Shown: piece after piece, positions 23,900-33,326 of the stretch | How the letters are laid out: the number at the start of each line of letters is the position of its first letter | Numbering within the stretch: position 1 is the stretch's first letter | Origin: Methylobacterium planeticum | GTDB taxonomy: Bacteria; Pseudomonadota; Alphaproteobacteria; Rhizobiales; Beijerinckiaceae | Direction of reading: 5' to 3' | Assembly: GCF_008806345.1 (NCBI RefSeq) | Contig: NZ_VZZJ01000009.1 | Coordinates: forward strand, 62,001-126,000 | DNA length: 64,000 nt | Program-made: the position numbers and the translations under genes | Notes under the pieces: generated by a model | Told to the model about the DNA's origin: nothing | Databases searched by the model: none | The model's input: only the letters and a program-made list of their open reading frames with translations

Positions 23900-25648
23900 A
23901 TGTCGGCGCCGATCTCGACCGTACCAGAGGGTAGTTTCGAAGGACGGGGAGACGGCGGGGCATTGGACGTGCGCCAGATCATCCTCGCCCTCGTCGTCAC
24001 GGCGGTCATCATGGCAGGGGGGATCCTCGCCGGCGTCAGCCAGTACGCCAGCTCCCGCCATGTCCTGCTTCACGATGCAGAAACGCGGGCCTCGCGCTTC
24101 GATACGGTCTACCGCGAGGCCTCCGAGGCGCGGCTTCAGTCTCTGCGTCTTGGCGCCGAGATCATCGCCCGGGACACGCTCATCGTCGGCGCGCTCACTC
24201 AGCGCGATCGAGCCGAGCTTGCGCGCCGCTCGGTGCCGTTGTTCGAGCAAGTGTTGAAGCCGCGCTTCGGCGTGACGATCTTGGGCTTCCAGGTCACCGC
24301 CGACGTCAACTTCTTCCGGGCGCATCGTCCCGACCTGTTCGGAGATAGCTTGGCCGATCGGGTCATGGTCGCTGCCGTCATGAAGTCGCGGCTTCCGGTC
24401 GCTGGTCTGGAAATCGGCCGCATCGGTCCGGAACTGCGCGTGATCGCGCCGGTCATCTCGGGCGAGACCTATGTCGGAAACCTGGAACTCGGCAGTTCGC
24501 CCTGGGACGCGTTGCAGATCGCCGCGCAAGCAACCGGCCTCGATTTCGGCTTCGCCCTTGACCGTCGAACCGCGGAGACGCTCGACCGCGCACGCGGGAC
24601 GACCGATTTGACGAAAGGCGAGGTTCTCTACATCCGCTTCTCGCGGCCGGAAGCCCGTGACCTGCTCGCCGCCGCACCGTTCAACCCGGCCGAGACCGTC
24701 CCCTCGGCGTCGCGTGGCGAGACTCGCGAGGTCTTCGTGCGGACGATCCCGATCCTGGACGTGAGCCGTCAGCCCGTGATCCACATCACCGTGGCGGAGG
24801 ACCTGACCGATGCGCTCGCCGAGGCGCGGAGAGGGATCGTCCTCTACACAGGGCTGGCGACCGCGATCCTGCTCGCCGTCGTCCTCGTTGGGCTGTTTCA
24901 ATTCCGCGCGCTGCGGGCGCGGCTGGAGCGCAGCTTTTCCGGGCGGCTGCAGGAGGTGCGCAGCAAGGCGCGGGCATACGACCGGATCAGTCAGTCGCTC
25001 CACGATCTTGATGCCTGGAAACTCGGCCTTCTGACCGAGTTGGTCCTGCTGATCCGCGATCCGCTCACCGCTGTTCAGGGAGCGATCGATACGGCCGTGC
25101 GGGGAACCCGCGAGGTCTCGGAACCAGCCCTCGTCTTCGCTGCGAGCGAACTCCGGCGTCTGAACACGGCTGTCGAGGATCAGTCGACGATGCTGCTGAT
25201 GCGTGACCGGCTCAAGCGCGCCGAGCCCGGATCGGTCGATCTCGCGGCGCTCGTCACGGAGATCGCCGGAGAGGCGGGGGGCGCTCCTGCAATTCAGCTC
25301 ACCGTGCCGGCTGGCCTGCCGCCAGCACGGTGCAACGCTTCCCTGATGCGCGCGGCGCTCCGCACCATCGTCTTCACCTTGCAGCGGCGCATGGTCGGGT
25401 CTTCCATCGTCGTGGCGCTCAAGCTCGAGGACGGTGCGATCGTCGGTCGTGTCGCGGGATCCGGCGGCTGGCGCGCCAGCCCGCCAAGCCTCGACGAATT
25501 GGTGGCGTTCGGGACGGCGACGGAAGAGGAGGCAGGCAGCCTGCTGATCCTGGCGCGCCTCACCCTGGAGCGCTTCGATGGCTCGCTCACGATCCTCGAG
25601 GGCGAGACGAACCGGGTCGGCTTCCTCTTCAGTCTGAAGGCTGCCTGA
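23900..25648 (+). CDS. Membrane sensor with periplasmic Cache-like domain and degenerate histidine-kinase module
   Basis: A 582-residue inner-membrane protein. TM1 is at about 23-46. A periplasmic double-Cache-like sensor follows (about 50-310: RASRFDTVYREASEARLQSL, then LKPRFGVTILGFQVTADVNF). TM2 is at about 317-340 (GIVLYTGLATAILLAVVLVG). A coiled-coil segment and a HisKA-like region come next, in which the expected H-E-x-R-x-P-L box reads LLIRDPLTAVQGA, with Leu replacing the phospho-acceptor His. The ATPase-like part lacks obvious N and G1 boxes. It is therefore probably a pseudokinase or ligand sensor. The stop overlaps the start of the MscS gene (TGATG), so the two proteins are translationally coupled. 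Start at 23900 or 23885. Confidence 0.75.
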   Translation: MSAPISTVPEGSFEGRGDGGALDVRQIILALVVTAVIMAGGILAGVSQYASSRHVLLHDAETRASRFDTVYREASEARLQSLRLGAEIIARDTLIVGALTQRDRAELARRSVPLFEQVLKPRFGVTILGFQVTADVNFFRAHRPDLFGDSLADRVMVAAVMKSRLPVAGLEIGRIGPELRVIAPVISGETYVGNLELGSSPWDALQIAAQATGLDFGFALDRRTAETLDRARGTTDLTKGEVLYIRFSRPEARDLLAAAPFNPAETVPSASRGETREVFVRTIPILDVSRQPVIHITVAEDLTDALAEARRGIVLYTGLATAILLAVVLVGLFQFRALRARLERSFSGRLQEVRSKARAYDRISQSLHDLDAWKLGLLTELVLLIRDPLTAVQGAIDTAVRGTREVSEPALVFAASELRRLNTAVEDQSTMLLMRDRLKRAEPGSVDLAALVTEIAGEAGGAPAIQLTVPAGLPPARCNASLMRAALRTIVFTLQRRMVGSSIVVALKLEDGAIVGRVAGSGGWRASPPSLDELVAFGTATEEEAGSLLILARLTLERFDGSLTILEGETNRVGFLFSLKAA

Positions 25649-27081
25649 TGCGCCCGCGCTTCGTCCCGCGACCGCCGCTGGGCCTGATCCTATCGTTCCT
25701 GGCAGCCTCAGCACTGCTCGTGTCTGAGAACCTGTTCGCCCGCCCATTCACCTTCCTCACCGGCATCAGCTTCGAGACCGTCCGGCGTGGCGAGACGGCG
25801 CTTCTGCTAGGGATCGCGGCGCTCCTGATCGCGCGCTTCGTCCGTCGCGACCTGATTCACGGCCTTCTCGAGCATCGCGCCGGCAAGGCGCTGCCGCATC
25901 TCATCGGCGACGTTGCGAGCTTTTCGGTGCTCGTTGTCGGCGCTGCCGTCATCATGACCGGTGTGTATGGCTGGGATATCGGCGCCGTTGTTGCTGCTGG
26001 CGGCCTGAGCCTTGCGATCCTGGGTCTCGCGCTCAAGGACGTCATCCTCGCCGTTTTCAACGGCGCCGCTCTGAACGTCGAGAACGCCTTCACGGTCGGT
26101 GATCGCGTCAAAATCGGTGAGGTCGAGGGTATTGTTGTGCAGTCGACTTGGCGCAGCACCACGATCCTGACCAGTGCGCGCCGCCTCGTCACGATCCCGA
26201 ACGTCGCACTGGGCACGGCGTCGATCACGAACTTCGACCGGCCGAACAAGAGCGAGCAGCGCATTCTTGAGATCTGCCTCGACTACGACGTCACGGCAGA
26301 GAGCGCCGAGCGGATCCTGCTCGCGGGCGTGATCGGGGCTGCTGGGGTCTCGCTCGTCGACGCACCGCGGGTGCATGCCATCCGGCTCGACCGCGACGGC
26401 GTGCTCTACGCCATTCGCTACGTGATCGCCGAACATGATCAAGGGCTCTCCTCCGATCATGCGGTCATCAAAAGCATTCTGGCGCATCTGCGCGACGCCG
26501 GGATCGGGGTCGCCTATCCCAAGCAGGAAGTCGTCACCGCGGAACGTCGGATCCGCGTCGCTGATCGCATCGTCGACCGGCGCGTGCTCGTACAGCAATG
26601 CGGGCTGTTCCGCGGCCTGCCATCGGCGGTCCAAGTGCGGATCGCCGAAGCGCTGATTGAGCAGACGGTGCAGGCGGGCGCCTCCCTCATCGCAGCCGGT
26701 GCGGTGCGTCCATCGCTTTTCATCGTCGGCGAGGGCTTGATGAAACGGCTGCGCGCACGGCCCGATCGGCCGGGCTTCGTCGAGGAGCGGTATGTCGCGA
26801 CCCAGGCGTTCGGGCGACGCGCGTTCCTCTCCGGCCTCCCTCATCCGGCACCGATCGGCGCCGTCACGCAAAGCCTTGTTTTCGAACTCACCCGCGCTGC
26901 CTTCGCAAGCATTCTCGCCGAGCATCCCGAGATCAAAGCGTCGCTCGCAACGAACCTCGCGCGTTCACCGATCCTCGACATCACGCACGCCACCGAGGTC
27001 AGCGCGCTCGACGCCCGTGCCGAGCGCCCCGCCGCCTTCTATCTCGGTCTCCTGGATTCGATAGCGACGACAGCGAGTTGA
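25648..27081 (+). CDS. MscS-type channel with C-terminal cyclic-nucleotide-binding-like domain
   Basis: A 477-residue inner-membrane mechanosensitive channel. Several N-terminal TM helices are followed by the pore helix TM3 (VVAAGGLSLAILGLALKD) and the MscS beta domain (VENAFTVGDRVKIGEVEGIV, then RRLVTIPN). The alpha/beta domain follows to about residue 310. From about 325 to the end a cNMP-binding-fold segment (LFRGLPSAVQVRIAEALIEQ, then GAVRPSLFIVGEGLMKRLR) replaces a simple tail. MscS channels with such domains are gated or modulated by cyclic nucleotides rather than by tension alone. It is coupled to the upstream sensor by a one-base stop/start overlap, which implies a receptor-channel unit. 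Confidence 0.9.
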   Translation: MRPRFVPRPPLGLILSFLAASALLVSENLFARPFTFLTGISFETVRRGETALLLGIAALLIARFVRRDLIHGLLEHRAGKALPHLIGDVASFSVLVVGAAVIMTGVYGWDIGAVVAAGGLSLAILGLALKDVILAVFNGAALNVENAFTVGDRVKIGEVEGIVVQSTWRSTTILTSARRLVTIPNVALGTASITNFDRPNKSEQRILEICLDYDVTAESAERILLAGVIGAAGVSLVDAPRVHAIRLDRDGVLYAIRYVIAEHDQGLSSDHAVIKSILAHLRDAGIGVAYPKQEVVTAERRIRVADRIVDRRVLVQQCGLFRGLPSAVQVRIAEALIEQTVQAGASLIAAGAVRPSLFIVGEGLMKRLRARPDRPGFVEERYVATQAFGRRAFLSGLPHPAPIGAVTQSLVFELTRAAFASILAEHPEIKASLATNLARSPILDITHATEVSALDARAERPAAFYLGLLDSIATTAS

Positions 27082-27118
27082 CCGGGGATCGGCTCGACGC
27101 AGACCTCGTCATGCAAAG

Positions 27119-27784
27119 ATGTCTCGGCCCCCGCGCAGCTGGTCCGGGGCCGTCGTCGTTTCGGGTGCCGTCCTGATCGCCGCACGGGCTCGCGCCGGCC
27201 TGGACGCGCCTGTCGGCCGGCGACCGGACGAAGGGCGCGAGGCTGGACGACTGAGCCTCCTGCGAACCGGCCGATCTCGATGGTGCCGACGACGACCAGA
27301 CCGGTCTGCGGACGCGCGGCCTGTTGATCCGCCGCAGCCTGATCGACGGCGAGCGGACCTACGTCACGACTTGGTGCCCGGCCAGCACGCCGATCGCGAC
27401 CTTGGCGGCGGTCGAGGGGCGGCGGCGGACCATTGAGGACGCGTTCGAGACGGCCAAGACCCAACGCGGACTCGCTCACAACGAGACCCGCTCCTGGCGT
27501 GGCTGGCATCGGCACGTCAGCTTGGTGATGATGGCCTTCGCCCTGCTGGCGGTGATCCGCCAGCACGCCAACGCGCCGCCCCCAAAAGGCCGTGCCCGAC
27601 CGAGCCCGCGCGCCCGTCGATCCGCTGGTCGGTGCAGGAGATCCGCCGCATCGCGGTGCGGCTGGGACAGCGGCGCATCCAGTCCGCCCACGTCATCGCA
27701 TGGTCGCTCCGGCGACGGGCGCAGCAGGCCGCTGCCCGCCAAGCGCATCTCAAACGCCGCGCACCAAACGCCAGAGCGCGTTGA
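27119..27784 (+). mobile_element. IS701-type transposase remnant
   Basis: Three fragments of one DDE transposase lie in different frames. AWTRLSAGDRTKGARLDD ends at a stop near 27252. LIRRSLIDGERTYVTTWCPA then IEDAFETAKTQRGLAHNETRSW then GWHRHVSLVMMAFALLAV is about 27325-27580. After a frameshift come RWSVQEIRRIAVRLGQRRI and HVIAWSLRRRAQQAA, ending at a TGA at 27784. The E of IEDAFE is the DDE glutamate region. The N-terminal half and both terminal inverted repeats were not found, so it is a dead fragment. It borders the flavoprotein/ABC cluster on its left. Confidence 0.85.
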
Positions 27785-27896
27785 CGCGGCAAGTCCAGCA
27801 ACGCAAGGCGCCAGTCTGTACACCAGAAAACGCACCTGTCATGTCAGCCTGGGCTTCCCCGGTGCGCATCGCGATCGGCTCGGCACGACGCGCGGG

Positions 27897-28253
27897 TCAG
27901 GCCTCCGCCCGCTTGAGCGCGTGCTCGAGACGCTCGTCCGGAGGCGCGATCTCGGTCACGAGGTCGCGCAGGTGCGCCTTGTTCGACAGCGGCTCGAGGA
28001 CCATCTCGCGCGGCTCGAGCCGCGTCGTGCAGGCGTAATCGACCTTGCCGTCGATCACGATCATGCACTCTTTGCAGGTGTTCGCATTGATGCATGAATG
28101 CCGGACGCTCAAGGTGGGGTCGAGGTTGGCGCGGACGTAGCGAAGTCCGTCCAGGACCGATTGGCCCGGCGTGTAGGGGACGACGTAGCGGCTCGTCCCG
28201 CGCGGGCCGAGGCCCGTTCCGCGGCTCACGACGAGCGTGGCGGTGATGCTCAT
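27897..28253 (-). CDS. Minimal 2Fe-2S ferredoxin (SdhB/FrdB N-terminal-like)
   Basis: A 118-residue cytoplasmic iron-sulfur protein. It has the plant-ferredoxin fold of the N-terminal half of SdhB/FrdB: Cys ligands in SCINANTCKECMIVIDG and the fourth in VDYACTT. The C-terminal half that would carry 4Fe-4S and 3Fe-4S clusters is absent, and the C-terminus instead is a short helix (DERLEHALKRAEA). Full SdhB is about 235-260 residues. Its ATG overlaps the stop of the upstream flavoprotein gene by 4 nt (28250-28253), so it is the direct electron partner of that flavoprotein. There is no membrane anchor subunit nearby, so it probably hands electrons to or from a soluble carrier. Confidence 0.88.
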   Translation of the reverse strand: MSITATLVVSRGTGLGPRGTSRYVVPYTPGQSVLDGLRYVRANLDPTLSVRHSCINANTCKECMIVIDGKVDYACTTRLEPREMVLEPLSNKAHLRDLVTEIAPPDERLEHALKRAEA

Positions 28254-29953
28254 GAGGCCAGCTCGGACAACGGTGAGACGTGGACCGGGGCGCGACCGAC
28301 GACGAGGGCATCGCCGAAGAGCGAGACGGTCTGGTGGATCGCCCAGGGCTCCGCGGTGTCGGGGAAATCGTCGCGCTGATGGGCGCCTCGGCTCTCCTGC
28401 CGGGACAGGGCCGTCCGCGCGACGGACTCGGCGACGAGCAGCATGGACCGTAGGTCGAACCAGTCGAGCCGGGCCATGTCGTAGGGTCCCTGATGGCCGG
28501 GCGGACCTTCACCGAGATCCGCCCTGAGCATCGCCAGCCGCGCGAGCGCGCGCGCGAGCCCCGCGGCCGTGCGGAATGGACCGACATCCTCGGCCATGAC
28601 GGACTGGAGCTCCGCAATGACGCCGGAGAGGTTGGTGGTGGCGGCCGGATTGGAGGCGCCCGCGCAATCGAGCGCCGCCGCAGCGTCGGACAGCGTGCCG
28701 CGCTCGGCCGCGACGGCGCGCTCGGCCGCGGATCGTCCGGCGATCCGTCCGAAGACGAGGGCCTCGGTGATCGCGTTGCCGGACAGGCGGTTCGCTCCGT
28801 TCGCACCCGCCACGATCTCGCCCGCGGCGAACAGACCGGCGACACGGGCGCCCATGCCGGCATCCACCCGGACCCCGCCCATGTGGTAATGCGCGATCGG
28901 CGCGACCTCGATCGGCATGTGCGTGAGATCGATCCCGTTCGCGGCGAGCTTGTCGATCACGGGACCGAAGGCGCTCCGGAGCTGCGCTGTCGGCACGTGC
29001 TGGAAGCTGAGATAGGCACCCCCGGCGGGCGAACCGCGCCCGGCCCTGACCTCGCTCAGGATCGCGTGCGTGGCCCGGTCGCGGGCGACGTTGTAGCGCC
29101 CGCTCTCCTGGTTTCCGTAATCGTTCAGGAACTCGCGGAACTCAGAATTCAGGAGGCGGCCCCCGAGCTTGTAGCGGAATGGGTCCCACATGATCGGGTC
29201 CATCCCGACGAGGCGCGGCGCAAGGTGGCCGATCGGGAAGAACTGGACGAACTCCATGTCCATGAGCTCCGCCCCGGCGCGGAGCGCCAGAGCGTGGCCG
29301 TCCCCGCCCATGTTGGCGGAGGCGCTGTTGCGCCGGTAGAGGCGCGTCACCCCGCCCGTCGCGAGAACCACGGCTCCGGCCGAGACGAAGACCGTCCGGC
29401 CATCCGCAACGGAGAAGCCCACCGCGCCTCCGACGGCGCCGTTGTGGAGGACGAGCTCCGTGACGCAAAGGTCGCCGATCCGGGTCACGCCGTCTCGACG
29501 CAGAACGCGCGTCCGGAGGGTCTTGGCGACGGCCGGCCCCGTCGCCAGGAAATCGACGTAGACGCAGCGCGGCCGGTCGTGTCCGGGCGCATGCGCCTGC
29601 TTGATCCGCCCGTCCGGGTCGCGCGCCCAGCCGACCTGCCATGCGTCGAGCTGACGAATCTCCGTGGGTCCGCGCTCGCAGACGACCTGGGCGAGGTCCG
29701 CATCGCAGAGGCCGCGGCCCGCCGTGAGCGTGTCGGCGAGATGATGCGTCCAGTCGTCGGGCACCTCGGACCCGAGTGCGGCCGCGACCGTCATCTGGGC
29801 CATGATCGTGGCACCGCTGCGCCCGATGAGGCTCCGGTCCGCCAGGATCACGCGCGCGCCATCGTTCGCACCCGCGAGCGCCGCCGCCATTCCGGCGGCA
29901 CCCGATCCGATCACGAGCACGTCCGTCTCGAGTGTCACGGTCTCAGGCGGCAC
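28250..29953 (-). CDS. FrdA/SdhA-like FAD-dependent oxidoreductase
   Basis: A 567-residue flavoprotein. The Rossmann FAD motif is VLVIGSGAAGMAAALAG near the N-terminus. The second FAD segment is ATGGVTRLYRRNSASANMGG. The capping/active-site block is HYHMGGVRVD, with the catalytic Arg region around GLFAAGEIVAGANGANRL. The C-terminal helical domain contains ESRGAHQRDDFPDT, conserved in succinate dehydrogenase/fumarate reductase flavoproteins. The GTG start at 29953 is preferred because AAGGAG lies 5 nt upstream. It pairs with the 2Fe-2S protein and lacks membrane subunits, so it is not the respiratory enzyme. A soluble enoate/keto-acid-type reductase or dehydrogenase is likely. It is divergent from the Liv-type transporter. 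Confidence 0.88.
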   Translation of the reverse strand: MPPETVTLETDVLVIGSGAAGMAAALAGANDGARVILADRSLIGRSGATIMAQMTVAAALGSEVPDDWTHHLADTLTAGRGLCDADLAQVVCERGPTEIRQLDAWQVGWARDPDGRIKQAHAPGHDRPRCVYVDFLATGPAVAKTLRTRVLRRDGVTRIGDLCVTELVLHNGAVGGAVGFSVADGRTVFVSAGAVVLATGGVTRLYRRNSASANMGGDGHALALRAGAELMDMEFVQFFPIGHLAPRLVGMDPIMWDPFRYKLGGRLLNSEFREFLNDYGNQESGRYNVARDRATHAILSEVRAGRGSPAGGAYLSFQHVPTAQLRSAFGPVIDKLAANGIDLTHMPIEVAPIAHYHMGGVRVDAGMGARVAGLFAAGEIVAGANGANRLSGNAITEALVFGRIAGRSAAERAVAAERGTLSDAAAALDCAGASNPAATTNLSGVIAELQSVMAEDVGPFRTAAGLARALARLAMLRADLGEGPPGHQGPYDMARLDWFDLRSMLLVAESVARTALSRQESRGAHQRDDFPDTAEPWAIHQTVSLFGDALVVGRAPVHVSPLSELAS

Positions 29954-30430
29954 AGCATCTCCTTCCTCGGCGGTGCCCACGGCCAGTCGCAGCCGCGACC
30001 CTCATCGCACGCCCGCCCGGACCGCGACAGACCATCGAAGCCATGGGAGAGGCACGACGTTCGAAGCAGACCCAGCGGCGCCCGTTCCTCAAACCGAACG
30101 TCGCAACTGCGCGGGCGGCCATCGCCGCGCTTGCACTATGACAAAGATTGCATCGATTCAACTGAGAAATAAATGCCATTATTCTTCATTTGGAAAGCAT
30201 CAAAATCCTCATATACTGGTATTGCTGGTTTAATTTTCTCGTTGACGCGCTGCCCCAAATTGAACAGAAGACGGGATCTGCAGCCGTTTTGACGAACGAC
30301 TTGGATGTCGTGCGGTGCGCACGGATCCGGCTCGCTCGACACGGCGACCGATCCACGACGAGCATTGCCTTGCCCATCCCGGTACGGTTCGGCCGCGGGC
30401 GCTGGCAGGTTCCCCTCACGGAGTGCCCTC
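29954..30430. other. Divergent control region between flavoprotein and ABC transporter genes
   Basis: A 477-nt gap. The part at about 30130-30240 is strikingly AT-rich for this genome and probably holds the promoters of both divergent transcription units. No gene is supported here. Confidence 0.6.
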
Positions 30431-31594
30431 ATGCCCCCTGCACGCCTCTCGCGCCGCCAAGCGATCGCTCTCTCGGCAGCGGTCGCCCTCGCGCCCGGCA
30501 CGAGCCTTGGACAAGCTGGAGCCGGAAAGGTCGCGAAGATCGGGCTTGTCCAATCGACGACCGGCGGATCGGCCGCGCTCTACGGCACGGAGCAGAAGCA
30601 GGCGATCGAGCTCGCCTTCGACGAGATCAACGACGCCAGGACTCTCGGCGACATCACCCTGCGGGCCCTCCACGCGGATGACGGGGCCGACCGCGGTCAG
30701 ACGGTCAACATCTTTCAACGCCTGATCCGGCAGGACAAGGTGGTGGCGATCCTCGGCCCGAGCCTGTCCAACTCCGCCTTCGCGGCCGATCCGCTCGCCG
30801 AGCAAGCCGGCATCCCGGTGGTCGCAAGCTCGAACACCGCCCCAAATCTGACCAAGATCGGCAACTTTATCTTCCGCACCAGCGTGCCGGAGGATCAGGT
30901 TTTCCCAACCGTGCTCGCCTACGCCGTCAAGAAGCATGGCGTGAAACGTGTCGCCCTCGTCTACGGCCTCGACGACGCGCTGACCCGCGGCGCCCACGAC
31001 GTCCAGAGGAAAGCCGTCCAGGATCTTGGCCTCGAGCCGGTGGGGATCGAGAGCTACCAGCGCGGCGACGTCGACTTCTCCGCGCAGCTCACGAAGATCA
31101 AGGCGCAGAAGCCCGACGCGATCATCCTCGGCGCCCTCGCCGAGGAGGCGGCCGCCATCCTGCGCCAGGCGAAGCAGCTCGGCTTCGACGAGAAGGTCGT
31201 GTTCGTCGGCTGCAACGCCAACATCTCGGCCAAGCTCTTCGAGCTCGCGGGGCCGGCGGCCAACGGCATCCTGGTCGGCGCGGCCTGGTTCGCGGGCTAC
31301 GACCATCCCAAGAGCAAAGCCTTCGTCGAGGCCTATCGCAAGCGCTACGGCAGCACGCCCGACATCTATGCCGCCCAGGGTTACGACGCCGCCTACCTCA
31401 TCGCCGAGGCCATCCGCCGAGCCGACACCGTCACCGACGGCCGGGCCGTCCGCGACAAGCTCGCGGGGATCCAGGATTTCGAGGGCGTCCTCGGCCGGTT
31501 CGGCTGGTCGGCGGAGCGGGACGCCACCGTCACGCCCAAGGTGCTGATCGGCGACGGTCAGGCCAAGGTCTTCGTGGCCGCACCGGCCGTCTGA
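30431..31594 (+). CDS. Liv-type ABC transporter substrate-binding protein
   Basis: A 387-residue periplasmic binding protein of the branched-chain amino acid/amide family (Peripla_BP_6). The export signal has a twin-Arg look (MPPARLSRRQAIALSAAVAL, cleavage near SLGQA). The mature protein starts KIGLVQSTTGGSAALYG, and a typical PVVASSNTAP ligand-site block follows. Homologues bind amino acids, amides, urea, aromatic acids and other small carboxylates, and the ligand is not predictable here. The start is the ATG at 30431 with GGAG 8 nt upstream. First gene of a run that continues livH-livM-livG-livF. Confidence 0.92.
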   Translation: MPPARLSRRQAIALSAAVALAPGTSLGQAGAGKVAKIGLVQSTTGGSAALYGTEQKQAIELAFDEINDARTLGDITLRALHADDGADRGQTVNIFQRLIRQDKVVAILGPSLSNSAFAADPLAEQAGIPVVASSNTAPNLTKIGNFIFRTSVPEDQVFPTVLAYAVKKHGVKRVALVYGLDDALTRGAHDVQRKAVQDLGLEPVGIESYQRGDVDFSAQLTKIKAQKPDAIILGALAEEAAAILRQAKQLGFDEKVVFVGCNANISAKLFELAGPAANGILVGAAWFAGYDHPKSKAFVEAYRKRYGSTPDIYAAQGYDAAYLIAEAIRRADTVTDGRAVRDKLAGIQDFEGVLGRFGWSAERDATVTPKVLIGDGQAKVFVAAPAV

Positions 31595-31602
31595 CGCGCG
31601 TC

Positions 31603-32484
31603 ATGATCCTTCAGCAACTCGTGAACGGCCTCTCGCTCGGAGCCGTCTACGCCGTGTTCGCCGTCGGCTTCACGCTGGTGTTCGGCGTCCTCAACGTGCT
31701 GAACCTGTCGCAGGGCGCCGTCTTCATGTGGGGCGCCTATGTGGGCCTCGAGGCCGTGCGCACGCTCCAGCTTCCGTTGCCGGCGGCCATGGCGGTCGCG
31801 GTCGTGGCGGCCGGGATCCTCGGCGTCGTCACGGAATGGCTGGTGTTCCGCCCCTTGCAGCGGCGCGGCGCGCATCGCTGGATGGGCATGGTCGGCAGCC
31901 TCGCGCTCGCCCGCATCCTCATCGGCGCGGCGCAGGAGGTGTTCGGCACGCAGGTCGTGCGCTATCCGGACAGCGCCCTGATCGACGCCACGATCGTGAT
32001 CGGGGCGGCGCGCTTCCAGGGCCTCCAGGTGGTCGCGTTCGGGGTCGCCCTCGCGATGGTGCTGGCGCTCGGGATCCTCCTCAAATTCACGAATTTCGGG
32101 CGCGCGATCCGGACGGTCGCCTTCGACGAGACCGTGGCGCGGCTGGTCGGGGTGCCGGTCGGGCGGGTGCGGGTCGTGACCTTCTTCATCTCGGGCGCGC
32201 TCGCGGGCGGCGCCGGCGGGCTGTGGTCGCTGCTCTTCCAGTCGGTGTCGCCATTCATGGGCGACACCATCCTCCTCAAGGGACTGACGGTGCTGATCCT
32301 CGGGGGGCTCGGCAACGTGGTCGGCGCCCTCGTCGGCGGCCTGCTGCTCGGGCTCGTGGAGGTCGGGAGCATCGTGGCGGTCGGGTCGGGCTTCCGCGAC
32401 GCCGTCGGCTTCGGGCTCGTCCTCCTGATCCTCCTCACGCGGCCGACGGGGCTGTTTGCGACCCGGGAGGCGAAGCGGGCATGA
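31603..32484 (+). CDS. livH: Liv-type ABC transporter permease LivH
   Basis: A 293-residue inner-membrane permease with about eight TM helices. It starts MILQQLVNGLSLGAVYAVFA, the standard LivH opening, and contains the GGLGNVVGALVGGLLLGLVE block near the C-terminus. It forms the channel with LivM. It lies 8 nt after the binding-protein stop, and its stop overlaps the livM ATG by 4 nt. Confidence 0.94.
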   Translation: MILQQLVNGLSLGAVYAVFAVGFTLVFGVLNVLNLSQGAVFMWGAYVGLEAVRTLQLPLPAAMAVAVVAAGILGVVTEWLVFRPLQRRGAHRWMGMVGSLALARILIGAAQEVFGTQVVRYPDSALIDATIVIGAARFQGLQVVAFGVALAMVLALGILLKFTNFGRAIRTVAFDETVARLVGVPVGRVRVVTFFISGALAGGAGGLWSLLFQSVSPFMGDTILLKGLTVLILGGLGNVVGALVGGLLLGLVEVGSIVAVGSGFRDAVGFGLVLLILLTRPTGLFATREAKRA

Positions 32485-33326
32485 GCGAGTTCTACTATAC
32501 CTACGAGAACGTCATCGATCTCTGCCTGCTCAATGCCGTCCTGGCCTTCGGTTGCCTTCTCCTTCTCGGGGTCAACCTCCTCTCGCTGGCGACCGGCGGG
32601 CTGATGGCGGTCGGCGCCTATCTCTCGATCTGGCTGACCATGCAGGAGCGCTGGCCGTTCGGCCCGGCGCTCCTCGCCGCCACGCTCGCGGGCGCGCTCG
32701 CGGCCGCGGGCCTCGGCGCCCTCGTGCTGCGGCTGCGCGGCGACTACTTCGCGATGGCGACGCTCGCCTTCACCGAGGTGGTCCGCATCCTCGCCCTCAA
32801 CTGGGATCCGGTGACCGGCGGAGCGCTCGGCGTCTTCGGGATCCCGAAATACACCGAGACCTGGCAGCTCCTGCTCCTGCTGGCGCTCGTCGTCTACTTC
32901 GTCTGGGCGCTGCGCCGCTCCGCCCTCGGGGACCGGATGCGCGCCATCGCCGAGGACGAACTCGCCGTGACGGCCTCCGGGCACGACGTCGCCCGCGTCA
33001 AGCTCGCGCTCTTCACCGCCTCGGGCGCGATCGCGGGCCTCGGCGGGGCACTCGCCGCCCACCTGAACAGCTTCGTGGCCCCGGGCGACTTCGGTTTCCT
33101 GCGCTCGATGGATGCGGTCATCGCGCCCGTTCTCGGCGGCGTGTGGAACCTGCTCGGCGCAGCGATCGGCGCCATCATCCTGACGGCGCTACCCGAGGTG
33201 CTTCGCTTCTCCGCCCAGTTGCGTGAGGTCCTGATCGGGGCGGTGACGCTGCTCGCAATCCTGTTCCTGCCGACGGGGATCGCATCTCTGCCGCGCCTCC
33301 TCGTTCGCGGGAGGATTGCCCAATGA
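32481..33326 (+). CDS. livM: Liv-type ABC transporter permease LivM
   Basis: A 281-residue inner-membrane permease. The family features LRLRGDYFAMATLAFTEVVR and GAIAGLGGALAAHLNSFVAPG are clear, followed by the conserved GGVWNLLGAAIGAIIL block. It is short for LivM (often 320-420 residues) because N-terminal extra helices are lacking. It overlaps livH and livG by 4 nt (ATGA) on each side. Confidence 0.94.
   Translation: MSEFYYTYENVIDLCLLNAVLAFGCLLLLGVNLLSLATGGLMAVGAYLSIWLTMQERWPFGPALLAATLAGALAAAGLGALVLRLRGDYFAMATLAFTEVVRILALNWDPVTGGALGVFGIPKYTETWQLLLLLALVVYFVWALRRSALGDRMRAIAEDELAVTASGHDVARVKLALFTASGAIAGLGGALAAHLNSFVAPGDFGFLRSMDAVIAPVLGGVWNLLGAAIGAIILTALPEVLRFSAQLREVLIGAVTLLAILFLPTGIASLPRLLVRGRIAQ

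Noticed and set aside
23636..25747. 703-codon open frame on the minus strand antisense to the Cache-sensor gene
   Set aside because: The sensor frame has TM helices, a domain order and coupling to the MscS gene; the antisense frame is composition-driven.
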